Part shown: piece by piece, positions 9,019 to 15,787 of the stretch
Layout: every line of letters starts with the position of its first letter
How positions within the stretch are numbered: the stretch's first letter is position 1
Source of the DNA: Fusobacteriales bacterium
GTDB taxonomy: Bacteria > Fusobacteriota > Fusobacteriia > Fusobacteriales > Leptotrichiaceae
Direction of reading: 5' to 3'
Assembly: GCA_031285605.1 (NCBI GenBank)
Contig: JAITVW010000091.1
Coordinates: forward strand, 1-21,713
Length of the DNA stretch: 21,713 bases
Position numbers and translations under genes: made by a program
Notes under the pieces: generated by a model
The model's input: only the letters and a program-made list of their open reading frames with translations
Databases searched by the model: none
Told to the model about the DNA's origin: nothing

Positions 9019-9048
9019 ATGATACTACTAATTTTGTCGTTTAGTCAA
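9019..9048 (-). promoter_or_regulatory. Promoter of the pyruvate oxidoreductase gene
   Basis: On the minus strand TTGACT (9043-9048) is followed after 18 nt by TATCAT (9019-9024), each five of six to consensus. Predicted start is near 9012, giving a leader of about 44 nt that ends in GGAGGAAAAGAA before the start codon. A TATAAT at 9002-9007 has no matching -35 box. Confidence 0.65.
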
Positions 9049-9082
9049 GCAGATTTTTTGCTCAAAACCTTTGTTCTGAATA

Positions 9083-9113
9083 CTTTGAAGCATATATATT
9101 TTGAAGTTCAAAG
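9083..9113. promoter_or_regulatory. Palindrome and repeats upstream of the nifJ promoter, candidate operator
   Basis: TTTGAAGTTCAAA (9100-9112) is a perfect odd-centre palindrome. A further TTTGAAG at 9084-9090 is a direct repeat of its left half, 16 bp away. CTTTGAA (9083-9089) and TTCAAAG (9107-9113) also form an outer inverted repeat. The site is about 52 bp upstream of the -35 box. The half-site resembles the TTTTGA arm of the suf palindromes. No regulator is identifiable from sequence alone. Confidence 0.35.
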
Positions 9114-9309
9114 CATTTATTTTCTAAAAGCCAGATATTTAGAGCCGCCTAAAAAATCTACTTTGTTAATTTCTTAACTTTTTTCTTACTTTTACGATTA
9201 TACTTTTTTTTTATAAATAAACCTAAATGTATTTATTTGATTTATGCTTTAAAATTTAGTATAAATCCGTCAATCATTAATTGTATTAAAAATCTGCAAA
9301 TCAAAAATT

Positions 9310-9348
9310 CGTGAGTAAAACCAGCATTTAATACTTTTTTTCCTCACG
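9310..9348. other. Inverted repeat in the divergent intergenic region
   Basis: CGTGAG (9310-9315) pairs with CTCACG (9343-9348) around a 27-nt interior that can add AAAA/TTTT pairs. The plus strand continues with TTTTG. It could be a weak terminator or an RNA fold, but no gene ends here on the plus strand. Confidence 0.3.
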
Positions 9349-9571
9349 TTTTGTCTGAACCGGATAAAAATCAAATTTCTAAAGACTTATTGATGTAATT
9401 ATATCTTATATCAATTAATTCATTGTACAATATTTCACGAAAAAATTCAAAAAAATTTGTATATAGAAATATTTTATGCAATATCTGTAATAAAAAATTA
9501 ATTCAGACCTATTTTTTGTTTTTACAAATTATTCTATTCTTATTTTAAACTTATATTTACCTTAGATAATA

Positions 9572-9600
9572 TTGACATTTAGCTACTTATAATTTAAACT
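9572..9600 (+). promoter_or_regulatory. Promoter of the htrA-like gene
   Basis: A perfect TTGACA (9572-9577) is followed after 17 nt by TAAACT (9595-9600), four of six to consensus. A TATAAT at 9588-9593 is too close (10 nt) to pair with this -35 box. The resulting leader of about 60 nt contains the hairpin at 9627-9644 and the GGAGG at 9655-9659. Confidence 0.55.
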
Positions 9601-9626
9601 TATTATACAATATGCAAAATGGAGAT

Positions 9627-9644
9627 TGTACCAAAAAATGTACA
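9627..9644 (+). promoter_or_regulatory. Small hairpin in the leader of the htrA-like gene
   Basis: TGTAC (9627-9631) and GTACA (9640-9644) can pair around an eight-base A-rich loop, ending 10 nt before the GGAGG ribosome site. The short stem could affect leader stability or translation. It may also be chance. Confidence 0.3.
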
Positions 9645-9667
9645 GGAAATAATCGGAGGTATTTTAT

Positions 9668-11062
9668 ATGTATTTTAAAAAGTCACTTTTAACAATGGTG
9701 TGTGCTTTATTTTTATTCAGCTGTTCCAATTCCAAAGCAGACAGCCAGACCGCAATAACTTCTTCCAGTCTTGCAGTGTCCAAAAATGCTGTTGAAACAC
9801 AAAATGAATTTGTTGGTGTTTCTAATAAGCTTAAGGATTCTGTAGTCAATATAAGAACTAAAAAGACCGTTTATGTGAATTACTACAATCCTATTGAGCA
9901 GTTTTTATACGGAAGATCGGAGCCAAGAACCGAAAAAAAAGAATCCGGTTCACTTGGTTCAGGATTTATAATATCTGCAGACGGTTATGTCATGACAAAT
10001 AACCATGTGGTAAACGGAGCCGATGAAATTTTTGTAAAATTCTCTGACGGAAGAGAATTAGAGGCAAAGCTTGTCGGCAATGATCCTGAGGTTGATATAG
10101 CAATATTAAAAATACAGTCAAAGGAAACATTTAAACCGGCAGAGTTCGGAAATTCGGACAATATAAGTGTCGGCCAATGGGCTATTGCTTTTGGAAATCC
10201 TCTTGGTTTAAATGATACTATGACAGTAGGCATAGTGAGTGCAAAAGGAAGAAGCTCATTAGGAATTGAAAAAATAGAGAACTTTATACAGACTGATGCT
10301 GCAATAAATCAGGGAAACAGCGGCGGACCTCTTGTTGATATAAGCGGGAAAGTAATAGGGATTAATACTGCCATCTATTCTCCTTCCGGAGGAAGCATAG
10401 GAATCGGATTTGCAATTCCGGCTAATCTGGCTGTTAATATCAAAGATTCCATAATAAGAACAGGTAAAGTGGAACGTGCATTTTTAGGAACAGAGCTTCA
10501 GGATCTGAATCCACAGCTGGTTAAACAGTTTAATTTATCTACTTCAAACGGAGTTCTTGTTACAAATGTAACTGAAGGTTCACCTGCAGAAAAAGCCGGA
10601 TTAAAATCAGGCGATGTTATTACACAGCTGAATGATTCAAGAGTTAACAGTGCAAGCCAGCTGGTAGCACAAATAGCATCTTTAAAAGTAGGAAGCAATA
10701 TTTCCCTTACTTATATAAGAGACGGTAAAACTTATAAGACAAGCACAGTATTAAGCAAAAGAGCTGAAACAGCTGTTTCGCAGACAGCAGTATTTTCAGG
10801 TCTGTCACTAAAAGCCCTTACTAAACAGGATATTCAGAAATACGGCGGTATGACAGGACTTGTTGTCACAAACGTAGCCGGCAATACAGAAGCTGCAAAG
10901 ATAGGTATACAGCCGGGAATGATAGTCAGAAGCATAAACAGAGTTTCTGTTAATTCATTGGAAGATTTCAAAAAAGTATATGACCGTATCCAAAAAGGAG
11001 CAAGTATGTTGATTTTAATTGCTACTCCTAACGGCTCACAGTACATAACATTAAAAAAATAA
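9668..11062 (+). CDS. HtrA/DegP-like serine protease, probable lipoprotein, two PDZ domains
   Basis: Trypsin-like quality-control protease and chaperone of the cell envelope. The 464 residues begin MYFKKSLLTMVCALFLFSCSNS, a lipoprotein signal peptide with lipidation Cys19 predicted in LFSC. The protease domain (about 45-270) has the full triad: H113 in MTNNHVVNGAD, D143 in DPEVDIAILKI and S218 in QGNSGGPLVD. PDZ1 (about 275-362) starts at FLGTELQDL and contains GVLVTNVTEGSPAEKAGLKSGDVI. PDZ2 (about 378-464) contains GLVVTNVAGNTEAAKIGIQPGMIV. Two PDZ domains are the DegP/DegQ layout, not the single-PDZ membrane HtrA usual in Firmicutes, so it fits an envelope with a periplasm. GGAGG lies 8 nt before the ATG. 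It has its own promoter and terminator and is read divergently from nifJ. Confidence 0.93.
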   Translation: MYFKKSLLTMVCALFLFSCSNSKADSQTAITSSSLAVSKNAVETQNEFVGVSNKLKDSVVNIRTKKTVYVNYYNPIEQFLYGRSEPRTEKKESGSLGSGFIISADGYVMTNNHVVNGADEIFVKFSDGRELEAKLVGNDPEVDIAILKIQSKETFKPAEFGNSDNISVGQWAIAFGNPLGLNDTMTVGIVSAKGRSSLGIEKIENFIQTDAAINQGNSGGPLVDISGKVIGINTAIYSPSGGSIGIGFAIPANLAVNIKDSIIRTGKVERAFLGTELQDLNPQLVKQFNLSTSNGVLVTNVTEGSPAEKAGLKSGDVITQLNDSRVNSASQLVAQIASLKVGSNISLTYIRDGKTYKTSTVLSKRAETAVSQTAVFSGLSLKALTKQDIQKYGGMTGLVVTNVAGNTEAAKIGIQPGMIVRSINRVSVNSLEDFKKVYDRIQKGASMLILIATPNGSQYITLKK

Positions 11063-11074
11063 TAAAGCATACAC

Positions 11075-11104
11075 AGCGGGTTTTTACCCGCTTTTTATTT
11101 TTTC
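11075..11104 (+). terminator. Intrinsic terminator of the htrA-like gene
   Basis: Perfect seven-base-pair stem AGCGGGT (11075-11081) with ACCCGCT (11086-11092), a TTTT loop, then TTTTTATTTTTTT. It lies 13 nt after the stop codon and is a textbook rho-independent terminator. Confidence 0.95.
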
Positions 11105-11448
11105 CCCGTAAAAATTTATAGAAATATAAAAAAACAGAAGACGACTGCCTTCATTGATTTCGTAGAAAAGTCAAAAGAAAAACTGAAAAAATTTGATTTC
11201 AATTTTAGAGATACTGCTAAATAAGTCCGAAATCAGATTTGAAGAATCCAATGAAGAAACAGTCTCATTTTTGCTTATTACCGCACCGATGTCATATAAT
11301 TTTCTCAAAATAAGTATATTATTAGTAATATCACCTTCCTTATCAGAATTCTGCTGTGTACAATATGATAACTGCATGTTCACTTAATTATGCTTTTTTT
11401 CTATACTTAAAATATGTTATAATTCAATAAAAAACACAGGGAGTCGGT
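11105..11448. other. Intergenic stretch with no convincing gene
   Basis: Two overlapping short frames face each other here (about 11171-11383 minus and 11193-11387 plus), both opening at non-ATG codons without a ribosome site. A third plus-strand frame, ending at TAA near 11222, reads like a protein tail (FIDFVEKSKEKLKKFD) but has no start and runs back through the terminator. I call none of them a gene. A 14-base word at 11143-11156 recurs at 14985-14998 with one mismatch. Confidence 0.4.
11415..11423 (+). promoter_or_regulatory. Extended -10 promoter of the methyltransferase gene
   Basis: TGTTATAAT is a perfect extended -10 (TGnTATAAT) 26 nt before the start codon. The -35 region is only a run of T, which is acceptable for extended -10 promoters. 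The leader would be about 20 nt and contains AGGGAG. Confidence 0.6.
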
Positions 11449-12054
11449 ATGAACCATTATTATTCGGAAAAACCAACATCAAAATCTGATATAAAAGAAA
11501 TAGAATTTCAATTTTTAAATAAAAACTTTACCTTTTTAACTGACAGCGGAGTATTTTCAAAAAATAAAATAGATTTTGGAAGTGAACTTATGCTGAAAAC
11601 CTTCCTTAAACACAACAGTCTCAAAGAAGGAAAATTTCTTGATATAGGCTGCGGTTATGGTCCTGTGGGAATTATTGCCAAAAGCTTCGTTCCGGGTCTG
11701 GATATATCTTTATCTGATGTAAACGAAAGAGCACTGGAGCTTGCCGAAAAAAATATAAAGCTTAATAATATAACAGAGTATAATATTATAAAATCCTATA
11801 TTTTCGATAATATTCATGAAAACTTTGACTGCATACTGTCTAATCCTCCGATACGTGCAGGTAAAGACATAATTTTCAAGATTTATGAAGAATCATGGAA
11901 GCATCTTAATACCAATGGTGTGTTTTATTGTGTACTACAGACGAAACACGGTGCTAAAAGTACATTTAAAAAACTGGAAGAAATTTTTGGAAACTGTAAA
12001 ACACTTAATATTGATGCAGGATACAGAATTTTATTCTCACAAAAAAATACATAA
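11449..12054 (+). CDS. Class I SAM-dependent RNA methyltransferase, RsmC/YbxB type
   Basis: Single-domain protein of 201 residues with the methyltransferase small domain found in RsmC/RlmG guanine-N2 methyltransferases and Firmicutes YbxB. It starts MNHYYSEKPTSKSDIKE and carries LTDSGVFSKNKIDFGSELML (30-49), the usual lead-in. The SAM-binding motif I is FLDIGCGYGPVG (63-74), the acidic residue ending strand 2 is D90, and the catalytic motif IV is SNPPIRAGK (131-139). QTKHGAKS (164-171) is also typical. The family methylates the exocyclic amine of guanine in ribosomal RNA, and that role is inferred here; the exact target is not visible. AGGGAG lies 5-6 nt before ATG, and the gene has its own promoter. 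It is not next to rpoB, unlike ybxB in many Firmicutes. Confidence 0.88.
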   Translation: MNHYYSEKPTSKSDIKEIEFQFLNKNFTFLTDSGVFSKNKIDFGSELMLKTFLKHNSLKEGKFLDIGCGYGPVGIIAKSFVPGLDISLSDVNERALELAEKNIKLNNITEYNIIKSYIFDNIHENFDCILSNPPIRAGKDIIFKIYEESWKHLNTNGVFYCVLQTKHGAKSTFKKLEEIFGNCKTLNIDAGYRILFSQKNT

Positions 12055-12108
12055 ACAGACATTGCAGATTTTTAGATATATAACAGCTGATTTAGACATA
12101 ATATTCAA

Positions 12109-12137
12109 TTGAATTAACAACTAAAATATGATAAAAT
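12109..12137 (+). promoter_or_regulatory. Promoter of the AIM24-family gene
   Basis: TTGAAT (12109-12114) is followed after 17 nt by TAAAAT (12132-12137), preceded by TG at 12129-12130, so the -10 is also of extended type. The start codon is 31 nt downstream. The good spacing supports independent transcription despite the 114-nt gap to the methyltransferase. Confidence 0.65.
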
Positions 12138-12168
12138 ATTTTAAGATTATAAAAAAAGGAGTGTTTTT

Positions 12169-12867
12169 ATGAATTATCGTTTATCAAATGAAGGTGCTTT
12201 TCCTTTAGTTTTGGTTAATTTAAATGCCGATGAAAAAATCATAATAGAGAGCGGATCAATGGTTTATCACAATGGAAAGGTCGCTCTTGAAGGAAAAATG
12301 AACAGTAATGGTTCGGGCGGAATAGGCGGACTTCTGAAAGCTGCGGCAAGATCGGTAGTCAGCGGTGAAGGATTTTTTATCACTACTGCAAAGGGTACTG
12401 CTGATAATGCATTGATAGCAATCGCGCCGGGATCAATCGGGCAGATTAAAGAACTAAAAGTAGGAGAATCAAAATGGTGCATTAATGACGGAGCTTTCCT
12501 TGCATGTGACAGTTCAGTTACATACAATATGAAGAAACAATCTGTAGGCCGTGCTATTTTCGGAGGTACAGGCGGATTTTTCGTAATGGAAACAGCAGGT
12601 AAAGGAACAATGCTGGTTAACGGATTCGGAGATATCATAGAAGTAGATCTTGACGGTTCAAGTCCGTTTGTAGTGGATAACTTTCATGTGGTAGCATGGG
12701 AAAGTACACTGGCATATAATATTAAAGCTGCTTCCGGTATGTTTGGATTTACTACAGGAGAAGGTGTGGTAAATGAATTTACCGGCAGAGGAAAACTTCT
12801 CGTTCAGACAAGAAATATTTCAGGACTTGCAGGATTGGTAAAACCTTTTATTCCTACAGGAAAATAA
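12169..12867 (+). CDS. AIM24 family (TIGR00266) protein of unknown function
   Basis: A 232-residue member of the AIM24/DUF124 family, a double-psi or beta-helix-like all-beta protein present in many bacteria and in yeast mitochondria. Its molecular function is not established. Family features visible are the N-terminal YRLSNEGAFPLVLVNLNADEKIIIESGSMVYH, a glycine-rich segment GSGGIGGLLKAAARSVVSGEGFFIT (48-72), IAPGSIGQI, the repeated FGGTGGFFVMETAGKGTMLVNGFGDIIEVDL, and DNFHVVAWESTLAYNI. There is no signal peptide or membrane segment. AGGAG is about 9 nt upstream of ATG. It appears to be a single-gene unit ended by the terminators at 13058-13169. Confidence 0.9.
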   Translation: MNYRLSNEGAFPLVLVNLNADEKIIIESGSMVYHNGKVALEGKMNSNGSGGIGGLLKAAARSVVSGEGFFITTAKGTADNALIAIAPGSIGQIKELKVGESKWCINDGAFLACDSSVTYNMKKQSVGRAIFGGTGGFFVMETAGKGTMLVNGFGDIIEVDLDGSSPFVVDNFHVVAWESTLAYNIKAASGMFGFTTGEGVVNEFTGRGKLLVQTRNISGLAGLVKPFIPTGK

Positions 12868-13057
12868 CATAAAAATACAAAAAGGGTTAAAAACCGAAAA
12901 AATCCATCAACAAACAAATATCCGCTGCAACATATAAGGAACTTATCAAAGTTTTCGTAGAAAAAGGTTCAAATTTTGCATAGAGCGGATTAATTATACT
13001 TGGATAATAATAGAACTAATACTAAATTCAGCCGATCTCCATATTTTACACAGACAC
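12868..13057. other. Gap after the AIM24-family gene with a long inverted repeat
   Basis: ATCCGCT (12920-12926) pairs with AGCGGAT (12984-12990). Inside, GCAA (12927-12930) can pair with TTGC (12976-12979), and AACTT-atca-AAGTT makes a small internal hairpin near 12940-12953. Together they could form a branched fold of about 71 nt. One plus frame reads without a stop for about 32 codons (ending VFVEKGSNFA) but has no start. I assign no gene. Confidence 0.35.
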
Positions 13058-13095
13058 AAAAAAAGCAGAACATATTTTTTATGCCTGCTTTTTTT
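13058..13095. terminator. Bidirectional intrinsic terminator between convergent genes
   Basis: A7 (13058-13064), GCAG, two bases, CATA, a T loop, TATG, one base, CTGC, then T7 (13089-13095). The stem has a T run on both strands, so it can serve the plus-strand AIM24-family gene and the minus-strand amidohydrolase that ends at 13191. Confidence 0.8.
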
Positions 13096-13136
13096 ATGCT
13101 TTAAAACCAATAATTCCACATCTCTTTTTCATGAAT

Positions 13137-13169
13137 AACTGCCGCCGAAGTTTAAGGCAGTTCTTTTTT
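13137..13169 (+). terminator. Second plus-strand intrinsic terminator
   Basis: AACTGCC (13137-13143) pairs with GGCAGTT (13156-13162), a seven-base-pair stem with a 12-nt loop, followed on the plus strand by CTTTTTTA. There is no T run on the minus strand. It backs up the terminator at 13058-13095 and protects the convergent gene from read-through. Confidence 0.75.
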
Positions 13170-13190
13170 ACTAAGTACTTATACCTTCCA

Positions 13191-14390
13191 CTAATTGTCT
13201 GATGACAAATATTTTAGTATAAACATAATATTGATATAAACAACCTTATATAAATTTTCCTCGTTAATATCGAATTTTTCAGTATGATGTGCATGATAAG
13301 CCCCGTCTATAAGACTTTTTGAACCGAAAAAATAATAAAATCCGGGTATTTCCTTTAGGAAATAACTAAAATCCTCACCTATCATCGTGGGTCTGTCCAG
13401 AATTTTATATTCATTTTCCGGTATATTTTCTCTAAGGACTTCTATGAATTCTTTCACAAGATCCCTATTATTTTCTAAAACAGGTGCTCCATAAATGTAA
13501 TTATAATCTATATCAACTCTGTAAGCTTTTGCTGTATGATATGCTATTTCTTCTATTCTGTTATTAATATAATTTCTTATATTTTCATCAGTACATCTTA
13601 CAGTTCCTTCCAGCTCTATACTTTTTGGAATTATATTGGCTGCAGTTCCTCCCATTATCTTTCCAAAACTGACAACCGCACTCTCCTTAGTGTTTATTTC
13701 CCTGCTTACTATACTTTGCACACCCAGAAGAATTTCTGCAGTTGCTATAAAAGGATCTCTTGCCTTATACGGCTCTGCTCCGTGAGATTCTTTTCCCGTC
13801 ATTTTCAGACTGAAAGTATCAAGACTGCTCATAACCTTGCAAAATCCAATTCCAAATTCCCCGTCTCCTAACTCGTCAAATATAGATCCTATATGTGAAG
13901 AAAAAATAACATCAGGTTTAATATCTTTAAACAAATTTTCTTTCAGCATCTTTTCAGCTCCGCGGTATCCTTCTTCACCGGACTGAAATATAAACATAAC
14001 GCTGCCATCCAGACTATCCTTAATCCGGTTTAAAATCCTCAAAGTCAAAAGCATTACCGCCATATGGCCGTCATGACCGCAGGCATGCATATTACCGTTA
14101 TCCGAAGCAAAGCTCAGCCCTGTTTTTTCTCTTATAGGCAAAGCATCCATATCACTTCTTACGGCAATTATTTTTCTTCTGTTTTTTCCTTCTATCAAAC
14201 CGTAAACTCCATCTACGGTTTTGGTTTCTCTATATTTTATTCCGGAACTATCCAGTTCCTTCTTTATATATTCTATTGTTTTAGGTAGTTTTAATCCAAT
14301 TTCAGGTATCCTGTGCAAGTTTCTTCTATGTCTAACTAAATCTTCTTTAAAATCCTTGATTATTTTCTTTATCTGATGTTTATCTGTCAT
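13191..14390 (-). CDS. M20D-family amidohydrolase (hippurate hydrolase/N-acyl-amino-acid type)
   Basis: Cytoplasmic metal-dependent amidohydrolase that releases an amino acid from an N-acyl or aryl-amide derivative; the substrate is not visible. The 399 residues begin MTDKHQIKKIIKDFKEDLVRHRRNLHRIPE. They contain RSDMDALPI (78-86), the metal motif MHACGHDGHMAVML (101-114, ligands C104 and H106), QSGEEGYRGAEKML (136-149, E139/E140), SSHIGSI (164-170, H166) and GEDFSYFL (338-345), then the C-terminal HHTEKFD. A longer frame starts at ATG 14441, but it lacks a ribosome site, would start inside the predicted promoter, and adds an unusual N-terminus. The ATG at 14390 has AGGAT about 8 nt upstream. 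It has its own promoter and shares the terminator at 13058-13095. There is no signal peptide. Confidence 0.9.
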   Translation of the reverse strand: MTDKHQIKKIIKDFKEDLVRHRRNLHRIPEIGLKLPKTIEYIKKELDSSGIKYRETKTVDGVYGLIEGKNRRKIIAVRSDMDALPIREKTGLSFASDNGNMHACGHDGHMAVMLLTLRILNRIKDSLDGSVMFIFQSGEEGYRGAEKMLKENLFKDIKPDVIFSSHIGSIFDELGDGEFGIGFCKVMSSLDTFSLKMTGKESHGAEPYKARDPFIATAEILLGVQSIVSREINTKESAVVSFGKIMGGTAANIIPKSIELEGTVRCTDENIRNYINNRIEEIAYHTAKAYRVDIDYNYIYGAPVLENNRDLVKEFIEVLRENIPENEYKILDRPTMIGEDFSYFLKEIPGFYYFFGSKSLIDGAYHAHHTEKFDINEENLYKVVYINIMFILKYLSSDN

Positions 14391-14444
14391 TTTTTCACAT
14401 CCTGAGTTATAGATTGGAATAATATAGTTCTTTTGCTGCATATA

Positions 14445-14472
14445 ATTCTACATTTTATAAAGCACCTGCCAA
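14445..14472 (-). promoter_or_regulatory. Promoter of the M20D amidohydrolase gene
   Basis: On the minus strand TTGGCA (14467-14472) and TAGAAT (14445-14450) are 16 nt apart, each five of six to consensus. The predicted start lies near 14438, downstream of the in-frame ATG at 14441, which supports the shorter protein starting at 14390. Confidence 0.65.
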
Positions 14473-14940
14473 ACAAAACACTTACTAAATTTATAGGCCT
14501 CCTTATTTTTCACGATTAAAAGTTAATGATATGGTTAATCAAAACCTTGGAAAACTCTTCCTCACTCTCCTTTCATCCTGAAATTTTAAAGTGCTGTTTT
14601 TATATGCCTGTATCTCTTAAATATTTCATCGGCAACACTGCTGTTTTTCAAATAAATATCTAAATTAATAAACTCCTTTCTGATTTTTATGAAACAAAAA
14701 TAATTTAAAACTCCAAAAAGCAGAACACTTACTTGCTGTCCTGAGATGAGATTACTTCTTTTATTAAATTCAGACATAGTTCTGCCGTTTTTATATCTTT
14801 TCTGAAATAAGCAGGTTTCCTACACTCATATATTACCTTAAAAAGTATAAAATGCAACTTATAAAAAATATATAGTATAATAAATCTAATATATAAAAAA
14901 TCCATTAATGAATTATTTTCATAATCAATATGATTGTTTA

Positions 14941-14996
14941 ATGGAAGACTGTACAAAATATCCTGTTGATATTATGAATATTTTGACAGCCTTCAT
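14941..14996. repeat. Long imperfect palindrome downstream of the nucleoside operon
   Basis: Arms at 14941-14961 and 14978-14996 match over about 18 positions, with a perfect core of CAAAATAT and ATATTTTG and the outer blocks CTGT/ACAG, AAG/CTT and ATG/CAT, broken by one-base bulges. The loop is 16 nt. It begins about 30 nt past the stop of the gene ending at 15026, so it may act as a 3' hairpin of that operon, but no clear T run follows on that strand. It could instead be an insertion-sequence scar or miniature element. Confidence 0.5.
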
Positions 14997-15025
14997 TGTT
15001 TTTTCATCTAAAACATCTATGCTTA

Positions 15026-15772
15026 TTATTTTTCGGTAAGCCAGTTTATAATATTCAGCCACAATTTATCATAATATTTCCATTCCACAAATTCCATTGA
15101 TCCCCAATGAGGAGCAAAATCAGATGTGAATGCCAGACTTTTTCCTTTCCCGAAATTTCCTGCGGCTATAAACGGATCTCCGTTTATTTCCGCAAGTATT
15201 TCACCTGTTTCACTGCATCCTGTTGTTTTATTATATCCGAGAAAATATGGAAATTCCTCGTCTATTCCTTCAAAAATCTTATGTTCCTTTACTTTTTTCG
15301 GATTTACGCCCTGAGGAAGTTCCTGTCTGTCGTCTTTATCCAGAAGCTTTACAGGCAGTATATCCTTAACTGCCGTTTCACCATATCTTGTTTTGGCATC
15401 TATCCCTGTAAATGACATATATCCTCCTATCATTACAAATGATCCGCCTTCATTTACATATTCCTTCAGCAGCTCACATCTGTTAGGAATCTTCATTCCT
15501 TTAGCAAATACCTGATCAGGAAGAAGAAGAGTATTTGATCCTATATCAGAAAGAAATACCACATCATATTTTTTTAGTTCTTCAAGAGTTACGGGAAATT
15601 TTTCCGGTGCAAGATGATTTGGTATATAATCTACCTCTACCCCGTTTTTCTCCAGTCCTTCTTTAAACCATTTTACCCCTTCTTCATATTTGCTTGTAGT
15701 AAATGTATCAAAACCTTTTATGTGAATTGTATGGCTTGTCCATGATTCACCTGCTATTAATATTTTAGCCAT
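15026..15772 (-). CDS. GATase1-like protein (DUF1355-type putative glutamine amidotransferase)
   Basis: A 248-residue protein of the GATase1_like (PF07090) kind, often called putative cytoplasmic or glutamine amidotransferase protein; no reaction is established. Features I recognise are the N-terminal MAKILIAGESWTSHTIHIKGFDTFTTSKYEEG, YDVVFLSDIGSNTLLLP (69-85), the putative nucleophile-elbow segment GGSFVMIGGYMSFTGI (109-124), FPYFLGYN (174-181) and LAFTSDFAPHWG (213-224). The elbow position has Tyr118 (GGYM), not the Cys of class I amidotransferases. The only cysteines are C99 and C186. Classical glutaminase chemistry is therefore unlikely. The start ATG has a GGAG 6-7 nt upstream and is 15 nt past the stop of the M20 gene, so the two are co-transcribed. 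It is the last gene of the operon. Confidence 0.82.
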   Translation of the reverse strand: MAKILIAGESWTSHTIHIKGFDTFTTSKYEEGVKWFKEGLEKNGVEVDYIPNHLAPEKFPVTLEELKKYDVVFLSDIGSNTLLLPDQVFAKGMKIPNRCELLKEYVNEGGSFVMIGGYMSFTGIDAKTRYGETAVKDILPVKLLDKDDRQELPQGVNPKKVKEHKIFEGIDEEFPYFLGYNKTTGCSETGEILAEINGDPFIAAGNFGKGKSLAFTSDFAPHWGSMEFVEWKYYDKLWLNIINWLTEK

Positions 15773-15787
15773 TCTGTTTCTCCTCTC

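Larger units (their letters stand above)
8969..9667. other. 699-bp divergent intergenic region between nifJ and the htrA-like gene
   Basis: This very AT-rich region separates two divergently read genes. It carries a nifJ promoter on the minus strand near 9019-9048, a palindrome upstream of that, a plus-strand promoter at 9572-9600, and two hairpins (9310-9348 and 9627-9644). I see no credible open frame or RNA gene in 9120-9570. About 450 bp is not explained by these sites. Confidence 0.6.
14391..15025. other. 635-bp stretch without a convincing gene
   Basis: It holds the amidohydrolase promoter (14445-14472) and a long imperfect palindrome (14941-14996). Two short minus-strand frames occur (about 14586-14777 and 14729-14956) in different phases. 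Neither has a ribosome site, the second would start with TTG inside the palindrome, and neither product is recognisable. They overlap and could be remains of one decayed gene, but the sequence does not prove it. Two ribosome-site-like words (AAGGAGG near 14496-14502, AAAGGAG near 14676) are followed by no usable start. Confidence 0.4.

Noticed and set aside
11102..11224. Plus-strand frame ending FDFNFRDTAK that reads like a protein tail
   Set aside because: It has no start codon or ribosome site and its open frame continues back through a clear terminator stem, so it is probably chance or a remnant that cannot be shown.
11171..11387. Two opposed short open frames (minus 70 residues, plus 64 residues)
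   Set aside because: Both start at non-ATG codons without a ribosome site, overlap each other almost completely, and show no recognisable domain.
13191..14441. Extended M20D amidohydrolase of 416 residues
   Set aside because: The ATG at 14441 has no ribosome site and lies just upstream of the predicted transcription start; the internal ATG at 14390 has one.
14496..14502. AAGGAGG ribosome-site-like word on the minus strand
   Set aside because: The sequence after it reads CCTATAAATTTAG, with no start codon and an early stop, so no gene follows.
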